Source: Changchengzhania lutea
GTDB taxonomy: Bacteria > Bacteroidota > Bacteroidia > Flavobacteriales > Flavobacteriaceae
Reading direction: 5' to 3'
Assembly (NCBI RefSeq): GCF_006974145.1
Contig: NZ_CP039456.1
Coordinates: forward strand, 3,720,499 to 3,784,498
DNA length: 64,000 nt
Position 1 is the first letter of the stretch. Each line of letters starts with the position of its first letter. The position numbers and the translations under genes are program-made. Under the pieces are notes generated by a model that worked only from the letters and a program-made list of their open reading frames with translations, was not told the DNA's origin and did not search any database. Positions 59,534-64,000 of the stretch are shown here, piece after piece.

Positions 59534-61015
59534 ATGTATAAAAAAACATGTTTAATACTTTTCATATTAACAGTGACTTTTAGCTGTAAAAAAAGTGATA
59601 CCGACCGATTCTCCCCAAAAAATTTCGATGGGGATATTCTTGCTATAGAAAATGGATTATTACCAGCCATGGTTCTTAAAGGTGAAAAAATACTACACTT
59701 TTCATTAACGGAGCAGATGGAATTACATAAAGTTCCTGGTGTAAGTATTGCAGTAGTAGATAATGGCGAGCTGGTTGTAGCTAAAGGTTATGGTATGGCG
59801 AATACGACGACCAAAACGGAAGTAGATGTTAATACTTTATTTCAAGCAGCATCTATAAGCAAACTCATTACGGCGCTTGCGGTATTGAAATTGATGGAAG
59901 ATGGTCATGTCAATTTAGATACAGATGTGAACACTTATTTGAAGTCGTGGAAGGTTCCAGAAAATAAATTTACAACGAACCAAAAGGTAACTCTTAGACG
60001 ATTATTAACACACTCCGCTGGGGTTACTGTTCATGGATTTCCAGGATATAAAAGAACAGATGCGTTTCCATCGACCCTCGAAGTTCTCAATGGTGAAGGC
60101 AATACTGATAAAATTAAAGTAGATACCATCCCGGGCATGATAGCAAGATATTCTGGTGGCGGTTATACCATTATACAACAAGTTATTGAAGATATAAGCG
60201 AAACTAAGTTTGAGGATTATATGGAAGCTAATATTCTTACCCCATTGGGAATGACCAACAGTACGTTCAAGCAACCTTTGCCCAAAGGTTTATTCGATCA
60301 AGCCAGTGCTGCCTACGATGACGAAGGCAATATATTAGATGGATATTGGCATAATTATCCAGAAAAAGCAGCCGCAGGGCTTTGGACAACCCCTATAGAT
60401 TTAGCAAAATATACAGTTGCTATTCAAGATATTATGCAAGGCGATGAAGACGGATTATTACAACCTGAGACTGTAAAACAAATGCTTTCAAAAGGGAAAT
60501 TTCAACACGGATTGGGACCAGGCATTGCTAAAGAGGCTGATTCTTTAATTTTTAAGCATGGTGGTAAAAATGCAGGTTTTACAAACAGGCTAGTTGCCTT
60601 TGCTAATAAAGGACAAGCGTTAATAATCATGACGAATGGAGATAACGGAGGACGCCTATTAAGTGATATTGAACGTGCGGTTTCTAAGCATTTCAATTGG
60701 AACTTAAACAAAACCAAAGTGATTGACCCCGTACCTTTATCACAAGAATACCTGGAAAGATTAACAGGGACTTATAAATATATTAAGCCCGTTGAACGAG
60801 TTGGCGGCGATTATATCGTAAAGGCCAGAATTGAACACAATAACCTTGCGGTTTTTGACATACCCGATAACGAAGATTTTCACTTTGTCGCTACAGACTC
60901 CTTAAAATTTATTGATATTGAAAAGAATGAACATATTAATTTTAAGAAAGCAGATAGTACATATACCTTATGGTGGGATAATCAATTTGAATTCAAAAAG
61001 ATTGAAGACAACTAA
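59534..61015 (+). CDS. Serine hydrolase of the beta-lactamase (class C/penicillin-binding) family, lipoprotein
   Basis: A 493-residue lipoprotein (MYKKTCLILFILTVTFSC, Cys18). The active-site SxxK is SISK (AASISKLITAL), with the tyrosine motif YSGGGYTI in place of YxN, and an HGG near HGGKNAGF in place of KTG-like. The family includes class C beta-lactamases, esterases and D-aminopeptidases; activity as a beta-lactamase is unproven. A C-terminal ~100-residue beta-rich extension follows (from TGTYKYIKPVERVGG), as in many such proteins. The convergent menE gene starts 5 nt after its stop. Confidence 0.87.
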   Translation: MYKKTCLILFILTVTFSCKKSDTDRFSPKNFDGDILAIENGLLPAMVLKGEKILHFSLTEQMELHKVPGVSIAVVDNGELVVAKGYGMANTTTKTEVDVNTLFQAASISKLITALAVLKLMEDGHVNLDTDVNTYLKSWKVPENKFTTNQKVTLRRLLTHSAGVTVHGFPGYKRTDAFPSTLEVLNGEGNTDKIKVDTIPGMIARYSGGGYTIIQQVIEDISETKFEDYMEANILTPLGMTNSTFKQPLPKGLFDQASAAYDDEGNILDGYWHNYPEKAAAGLWTTPIDLAKYTVAIQDIMQGDEDGLLQPETVKQMLSKGKFQHGLGPGIAKEADSLIFKHGGKNAGFTNRLVAFANKGQALIIMTNGDNGGRLLSDIERAVSKHFNWNLNKTKVIDPVPLSQEYLERLTGTYKYIKPVERVGGDYIVKARIEHNNLAVFDIPDNEDFHFVATDSLKFIDIEKNEHINFKKADSTYTLWWDNQFEFKKIEDN

Positions 61016-61020
61016 TTGAT

Positions 61021-62097
61021 TTATAAAGCCAATTGTTTAAGTGTTTCGGCACGTTGGATTTTACCAGAATTGGTTTCAACGAATTTACGAATCGTATAAA
61101 TTTCTTTTGGTATTTCGTATTTATCCAAGTCTGAAAAAATAGCAGGATCAATCTCATTCTTTTCACCTTCGACCACCAGTATGGCTTTGTTACCTAATAG
61201 GTCATCTTTTTCAGAAGCAACAAAAAACCGTTGCTCAATGTGATTTTGAAGTTTTGTTTCAATGCCTTCAGGAAACAATTTCACGCCCCCTGAATTTATA
61301 ACATTATCATAGCGCCCCAACCAATCAAATGCCTCATCAGAATGGATTGTAACAACATCGTTAGTCACTAAGGTTTCATCTAAAAGCTTAGGCGCTTCAA
61401 TAACCAAGCACCCCCTTCTGTCTTGAGATATCTTGATATTTGGCAATACTTTAAAAGGAGCTTTACCCACGTGCTGGCCTGCTTCGAAATGATTTAGTCG
61501 TCTAGCGGCGATATGCGTTATGGTTTCAGTCATTCCATAAGTTTCAAAAGCAACCGTCGGTATATCTTGTAAACTCTCTATTAGGCTTTTAGGTACTGAT
61601 GTGCCACCAATAATGAGCGTATCAATCTGACTGAGATTAGAAAAAACATTTTGGGCTTGCATCGGAATCATAGCGCAAAAACGATAATGCATATTGGGTT
61701 TTATTTGAGGGTACATTGTGGGTGCAATAATATCTAATTCCAGACCCAAAATCATAGCTCTAATAAGCATCATTTTCCCTGCAATAAAGTTAGATGGCAG
61801 ACAATGCAAAGCAGAATCACCCGGTTCCAATTTAAAAAAATCGCCTGTAGCAATGGCAGAATTCGCCATAGCTTGCTTAAAAAGTGTAATCGTTTTGGGT
61901 TTGCCTGTAGAGCCAGACGTATTAACTTTTATAAATGGTTTATGATCTAACCAATCCAATAAAAAATTACCAATACCTTGTTCAAACGGCTCGCCTTCCT
62001 TTACATAACTATAGGCCACTTCCATGACATCATTATAGGAATAATGTATGCTGTTCAATTTAAAACGATTATGTACTTTATTGAAATCTGGTATCAT
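61021..62097 (-). CDS. menE: o-Succinylbenzoate-CoA ligase
   Basis: A 358-residue adenylate-forming enzyme of menaquinone synthesis (ATP + CoA + OSB to OSB-CoA). The P-loop is VNTSGSTGKPKTITLFK, followed by FETYGMTETITHIAARR, the DWLGRYDN motif, and the C-terminal lysine motif SGKIQR. It is shorter than E. coli MenE (about 450 residues) because the N-terminal part is reduced, as in many Flavobacteriia. It lies 2 nt from the CPBP gene and belongs with menC, so the trio is one operon transcribed right to left. Confidence 0.93.
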   Translation of the reverse strand: MIPDFNKVHNRFKLNSIHYSYNDVMEVAYSYVKEGEPFEQGIGNFLLDWLDHKPFIKVNTSGSTGKPKTITLFKQAMANSAIATGDFFKLEPGDSALHCLPSNFIAGKMMLIRAMILGLELDIIAPTMYPQIKPNMHYRFCAMIPMQAQNVFSNLSQIDTLIIGGTSVPKSLIESLQDIPTVAFETYGMTETITHIAARRLNHFEAGQHVGKAPFKVLPNIKISQDRRGCLVIEAPKLLDETLVTNDVVTIHSDEAFDWLGRYDNVINSGGVKLFPEGIETKLQNHIEQRFFVASEKDDLLGNKAILVVEGEKNEIDPAIFSDLDKYEIPKEIYTIRKFVETNSGKIQRAETLKQLAL

Positions 62098-62099
62098 AA

Positions 62100-63056
62100 C
62101 TATTCTGTAATTTTATAATTTTCTATTCTTGGATCCTCAACTCGGCCGAATAATTTATCTTTCCAATTGTTCCAATTATACTTCTTTGACAAAATGAATA
62201 ACAGGATTGGAAACACAATAAATACCGGCATAAAAATTTCAGTAAAACCCATTTCGGTAGGATCGGACATGTCCTTTAATATAGAATGCGTTTGAAATGC
62301 GGTCCAATCGGCAGTTACTAAAAGCGCGGTAAAGAGGTTATTGGCCGCATGAAACCCTAATGCCAACTCCATACCGTCATCCATTAATGTCATAATTCCT
62401 AAAAACAAGCCGGTTCCTATATAATAAATCATAATGACATTCCCCAATTTATCCACTTCTGGATTGGCAATATGCAGTAACCCAAAAACCACGGAAGTCG
62501 TTATTAATGGAAGCCACTTATTCTTAAAAATCACTCCAAGTCCTTGCATTAAATAACCCCTAAATAGATATTCTTCAAAACTGGTTTGTAAAGGGACTAA
62601 AATAATAGCGATAACGCAGAGAATTAAAAAAGGGGCTAAATTAAAATTGATCACATAATCACTAGGAGACAAAACATAATCGAGTATTATAAAACCGCTT
62701 GAAAGGAGTCCCCATAGTATAAATATAAACCAAAAACGTTTCCAATCTATTTTTGGCCTCGATGTTGTTAGATGTGTAATACTCTGTTTGTGAATTGTTT
62801 TAACGACTATAAATAGCCCAACTAAACCCACAGCAAACGACAGGAGCATCAAAAATAAATTGAGGTTAGGTTCTAACAAGGACATCATTGTAGATTCATC
62901 TAAATTATCAAAACCATCTCCATCTTTATAAGCTTTCATAAACACTGCTACAGTGAAGGGGATTTGCCCTAAAACTACAGCTATAAAAATGATAATAATT
63001 CCAACGACATACCGCCACCAATTGTGTAAAACATTAAATGCTTGAGCTATATACAT
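62100..63056 (-). CDS. CPBP family intramembrane metalloprotease
   Basis: A 318-residue membrane protein with about eight transmembrane segments. The CPBP/Abi motif is FEEYLFRGYLMQGLG (EExxxR), with the second histidine motif FGLLHIANPEVDKLGNVI and a third region GFHAANNLFTALLV. Members include Rce1-like proteases and bacteriocin-immunity proteins; here the gene lies between menE and menC in what seems to be an operon. Whether it acts in menaquinone physiology or only shares a promoter is unknown. Confidence 0.88.
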   Translation of the reverse strand: MYIAQAFNVLHNWWRYVVGIIIIFIAVVLGQIPFTVAVFMKAYKDGDGFDNLDESTMMSLLEPNLNLFLMLLSFAVGLVGLFIVVKTIHKQSITHLTTSRPKIDWKRFWFIFILWGLLSSGFIILDYVLSPSDYVINFNLAPFLILCVIAIILVPLQTSFEEYLFRGYLMQGLGVIFKNKWLPLITTSVVFGLLHIANPEVDKLGNVIMIYYIGTGLFLGIMTLMDDGMELALGFHAANNLFTALLVTADWTAFQTHSILKDMSDPTEMGFTEIFMPVFIVFPILLFILSKKYNWNNWKDKLFGRVEDPRIENYKITE

Positions 63057-63113
63057 ATACTATAATTTGCTTTTTATTAATTTTGGCATGAAATTAAATA
63101 TTAAAACGAAACC

Positions 63114-64000
63114 TTAAAGTTTCATGTTTTCTATATTCCAAGCTCTTTCTTTTTCGTAACGCAATGTACCATTTTTAACTAAAAGTGGCGAATCAAAATT
63201 GTTGCTAAATAAACTTCCAGTACCTAGACCCTGTGGTAAATTGCTATGCTTGGTAAATGTATATTGGGCAATGGCATTTAAGCCAATATTACTTTCTAAA
63301 GCACTTGTTATCCACCAACCAACATGAAGTTTTTCTGCTTCCTTAATCCAAGTATCACTACCATAAAAGCCCCCTATTAAACTTGGTTTTAAAATGATAT
63401 ATTGCGGATTTATAGTTTGTAGTAATTTCTGTTTTTTTGTTACAGAATACACCCCTATTAATTCTTCATCTAAAGCGATAGGCAATGGTGAAATGCCACA
63501 CAATTTTGCCATTTCATGAACCTGTCCTTGTTTTATAGGTTGCTCAATAGAATGTAAATCGAGCTCTGCTAAGATTTTCAATTTATCTAAAGCTTCAGAT
63601 ACTGAAAAAGCACCATTGGCATCTACGCGTAATTCAATATCTTTTGAAGAAAAATCATTACGAATAGATTTAATTAATGCTACTTCTTTTTTAAAATCAA
63701 TAGCCCCTATTTTCATTTTAATGCATGTAAAACCAGAACTGATCTTTTCCTCAATCTGCTGCTTCATAAATGATTCACTTCCCATCCAAATAAGACCGTT
63801 AATAGGAATTACGGCATTATTGATAGTAAACTTTGAAGGAAACAATTCAAACAGATTAGTGCTTTGTAAAGACAATAAAGCCATTTCTAATCCGAACTGA
63901 ATACTTGGAAATTCTTCTAATTCGCCTAATAAAAAATTAAGGCTCAGGTTAATATTATTACAAACCCATTTGAGTTTGTCTTCATAATCTGGCCTGTCAT
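63114..64000 (-). CDS. menC: o-Succinylbenzoate synthase (5' end cut by the window)
   Basis: An enolase-superfamily dehydratase of menaquinone synthesis. Only the first ~30 residues are missing: the frame is open to the right edge and encodes DRPDYEDKLKWVCNNINLSL and then FPSIQFGLEMALLSLQS, a MenC signature. An internal ATG (63884) is thus not the start. Catalytic residues visible are K in IKMKIGAIDF (KxK), D in LRVDANGAF, E in SIEQPIKQG, D in ALDEELIG and K in ILKPSLIGGF. It is first of the minus-strand menC, CPBP protease, menE run. Confidence 0.93.
   Translation of the reverse strand, partial: DRPDYEDKLKWVCNNINLSLNFLLGELEEFPSIQFGLEMALLSLQSTNLFELFPSKFTINNAVIPINGLIWMGSESFMKQQIEEKISSGFTCIKMKIGAIDFKKEVALIKSIRNDFSSKDIELRVDANGAFSVSEALDKLKILAELDLHSIEQPIKQGQVHEMAKLCGISPLPIALDEELIGVYSVTKKQKLLQTINPQYIILKPSLIGGFYGSDTWIKEAEKLHVGWWITSALESNIGLNAIAQYTFTKHSNLPQGLGTGSLFSNNFDSPLLVKNGTLRYEKERAWNIENMKL

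Noticed and set aside
59534-61015. Beta-lactamase resistance gene
   Set aside because: The SxxK motif is present, but the other active-site motifs and the C-terminal extension fit the broad serine-hydrolase family; no antibiotic activity can be inferred.

Overview
The window is a chromosomal segment of a low-GC bacterium of the phylum Bacteroidota, almost certainly family Flavobacteriaceae. Evidence: type IX secretion (T9SS) components (PorQ, a PorP/SprF-family protein, an adhesin with a gliding-motility-type C-terminal domain), lipoproteins with relaxed Bacteroidota lipoboxes, -7 promoter elements of the TAnnTTTG type in place of E. coli-like -10 boxes, few Shine-Dalgarno sequences, a fused E1 alpha/beta 2-oxoacid dehydrogenase, and the DUF3822-rsmD pair. 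The genus cannot be read from this sequence.

Layout. 1-3.7 kb (minus): a cut-off chloramphenicol-acetyltransferase-like gene, HAD hydrolase, kdsB, DUF4126 protein and RecD-like helicase. 3.8-7.4 kb (plus): membrane protein, DUF3822, rsmD, then two secreted proteins. 7.48-7.78 kb (minus): RNase P RNA. 7.9-10.8 kb (plus): dnaX, a lipoprotein and miaE. 10.8-15.0 kb (minus): outer-membrane protein, ppx, ppk1 and sixA (polyphosphate and phosphohistidine enzymes). 15.0-26.8 kb (plus): surface-adhesin cassette made of a small secreted protein, a giant HYR-like repeat adhesin with a T9SS sorting domain, a SprF-like protein and two tandem OmpA/PD40 proteins. 26.8-29.9 kb: accessory patch with a decayed IS200/IS605 element, a GH16 glucanase lipoprotein and an intact-looking IS1595 element with terminal inverted repeats and target duplication. 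30-45.6 kb, mostly minus: CAP-domain lipoprotein, pdxH, rnz, two small STAS-like/unknown proteins, DUF3291, pyrB, pyrR, rpsA, cmk, porQ, lon, rhomboid protease, acyltransferase (plus) and glmM. 45.7-61.0 kb (plus): acpH, ggt, unknowns, uvrA, a 55-aa DUF5670 membrane protein, LOG-family protein, an M1-peptidase-like protein fused to a likely beta-barrel, the E1 fusion, an unknown, and a beta-lactamase-family hydrolase. 61.0-64.0 kb (minus): menE, CPBP protease and menC (cut by the window edge).

Most of the window is core metabolism. The accessory interest is at 15-30 kb. There a 531-bp unit is repeated three times almost without change inside the adhesin gene, the OmpA gene is duplicated in tandem, and two insertion sequences flank a polysaccharide-degrading lipoprotein. 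Other points worth attention are the M1-like/beta-barrel protein whose zinc motif is degenerate, DnaX and UvrA proteins that lack usual zinc-ligand cysteines, and families of short intergenic repeats between 34.5 and 38.7 kb. I found no CRISPR array, tRNA, phage or classical defence system. Nothing here can be called a wholly new system from sequence alone.
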